A stretch of 6,884 nt of DNA from an uncultured Victivallales bacterium (GTDB taxonomy: Bacteria; Verrucomicrobiota; Lentisphaeria; Oligosphaerales; JAFGRS01): contig CAILKC010000413.1 of the NCBI GenBank assembly GCA_903834675.1, positions 1-6,884 on the forward strand, given 5' to 3'. Below are positions 6,550 through 6,884 of the stretch, one piece after another. The notes beneath the pieces were generated by a model. It worked only from the letters and a program-made list of their open reading frames with translations. It was not told where the DNA came from and searched no databases. Position 1 is the first letter of the stretch. Each line of letters opens with the position of its first letter. Both the position numbers and the translations under genes were made by a program.

Positions 6550-6573
6550 GATCCGGCGCGTCCCGGCCGGATC
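6550..6573. repeat. Perfect 8-bp inverted repeat
   Basis: GATCCGGC and GCCGGATC flank an 8-nt loop, starting 4 nt beyond the large stem-loop. Together they form a tandem of palindromes. Confidence 0.45.
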
Positions 6574-6619
6574 GGAAGGGGAACCGCGGCGGCAAGTCTC
6601 ATTCTGGTATGTCCGGCAC

Positions 6620-6650
6620 CAGCCGGGGATCCGGCTGAACCCTGAACCCT
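6620..6650. repeat. Hairpin followed by a doubled heptamer
   Basis: CAGCCGG (6620-6626) and CCGGCTG (6631-6637) form a perfect 7-bp stem with loop GGAT. TGAACCC then occurs twice in tandem (6636-6649). Confidence 0.45.
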
Positions 6651-6726
6651 GTTTTCCTCTCCGCCAGTCTCCCTGTCCGTTTCCTCCAGTCGCCGTTTCC
6701 CCGTCTCGCCGTCTCGCCGTTTCCTG
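6651..6726. repeat. Degenerate pyrimidine-rich repeat tract
   Basis: The plus strand is strongly C/T-rich and built from related short words: GTCTCGCC twice in tandem (6703-6718), CGCCGTTTCC at 6691-6700 and again at 6715-6724, plus variants such as GTCTCCCT and GTCCGTTTCC. Read on the minus strand it gives purine-rich GGCGAGAC/GGAAACGG units, which in any frame translate to Arg/Glu/Gly-rich nonsense. It has the look of a slippage-prone simple repeat rather than a gene. Confidence 0.55.
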
Positions 6727-6749
6727 AACCCCAGGACCCGAGTAGTCAC

Positions 6750-6817
6750 CCCCTACGGGACTGACCTGCGTCCGGGCGTCCGGGCGGCGCAAGTCAGCTC
6801 CGTAGGGGTTTTTGTTT
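6750..6817 (+). terminator. Long inverted repeat with T-tract, terminator-like in the plus direction
   Basis: Arms of 21 nt (6750-6770 and 6788-6808) match at 18 positions. They start with CCCCTACGG and end with CCGTAGGGG, enclosing a 17-nt loop with TCCGGGCG in tandem. TTTTTGTTT follows directly at 6809-6817, the classic intrinsic-terminator layout for rightward transcription. No T-run is present on the other side, so it is not bidirectional. The stem is longer than most terminators, and a dual origin as an interspersed palindrome is possible. Confidence 0.6.
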
Positions 6818-6883
6818 CGATCGTCTCCGCGTCCGGCGCAGGGCTTTGAGATAACGGGCCCGCTTGCGGTTGAGTCGCGTGCC
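6794..6883 (-). CDS. Possible C-terminal end of a gene entering from the right edge
   Basis: On the minus strand the frame from 6883 to a TGA at 6794-6796 reads TRLNRKRARYLKALRRTRRR and then a Lys/Gln/Pro-rich end, 29 residues in all. The very basic, helix-forming tail would suit a nucleic-acid-binding or ribosome-associated protein, but no family can be named from so little. Its last codons overlap the right arm of the terminator-like palindrome and its Lys/Gln codons encode the T-tract of the other strand. It may also be a chance open frame. Confidence 0.35.
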   Translation of the reverse strand, partial: GTRLNRKRARYLKALRRTRRRSKQKPLRS

Positions 6884-6884
6884 G

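Larger units (their letters stand above)
5912..6793. other. Long gene-free interval: decayed mobile-element remnant and palindrome cluster
   Basis: Nearly 900 nt without an intact gene. From left to right: a hairpin behind the GH127 stop, a transposase C-terminal remnant, a small hairpin typical of REP-like elements, several more palindromes, a direct repeat, a long GC-rich stem-loop, a pyrimidine-rich repeat tract and a terminator-like palindrome. Open frames on both strands run through the palindromes and the repeat tract and have Arg/Pro/Gly-rich composition, which marks them as non-coding. Each element is listed separately. Confidence 0.7.

Noticed and set aside
6233..6727. A 164-codon plus-strand frame in the right intergenic region
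   Set aside because: It reads through palindromes and the pyrimidine-rich repeats, with Arg/Pro-rich low-complexity translation and no start signal.
5980..6792. Minus-strand frames of 270 and 186 codons in the right intergenic region
   Set aside because: They overlap the same repeats and each other, and the transposase remnant on the plus strand explains part of the stretch better.

Overview
This GC-rich bacterial window (clearly above 60% G+C by eye, with strong G/C preference at third codon positions) looks like a chromosomal segment from a polysaccharide-degrading bacterium of the PVC/planctomycete-like kind, such as Kiritimatiellota, Lentisphaerota or Planctomycetota. That assignment is inferred from the mix of an exported GH127 enzyme with an unusual C-terminal extension, a cytosolic histidine-biosynthesis gene, a decayed RAYT-like transposase tail and a dense field of palindromes. 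It is not proven by any marker gene.

Layout. Bases 1-1045 (minus strand) carry a two-gene unit: a 94-residue unrecognised protein (761-1045) followed 55 nt later by hisD (705 to beyond the left edge; the N-terminal 235 residues are visible). Bases 1046-1390 are a divergent intergenic region with a plausible sigma-70-type promoter for the rightward genes. Bases 1391-5911 (plus strand) carry two large secreted enzymes: a tannase/feruloyl-esterase-family hydrolase (506 aa) and, 123 nt downstream, a GH127 (DUF1680) beta-L-arabinofuranosidase-type glycosidase (958 aa from the preferred start) with about 300 extra C-terminal residues. Bases 5912-6793 hold no intact gene. They contain a hairpin just behind the GH127 gene, a transposase C-terminal remnant and a cluster of palindromes and short repeats, ending in a long hairpin followed by a T-tract. 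A possible gene end (minus strand, about 29 residues) occupies the right edge.

How it works together (inference). The esterase and the glycosidase are co-directional, both start with export signals, and act on chemically linked decorations: hydroxycinnamate esters sit on arabinose side chains of plant xylans and pectic arabinans, and GH127 enzymes remove terminal arabinofuranose. They form a small side-chain-trimming pair without a visible transporter or regulator. The HisD unit on the other strand is unrelated housekeeping metabolism.

I did not find a convincing new multi-gene system. The points most worth checking are the concerted loss of the CS/HC cysteines in the esterase, the GH127 C-terminal extension, the small protein paired with hisD, and the decayed transposase/palindrome island.
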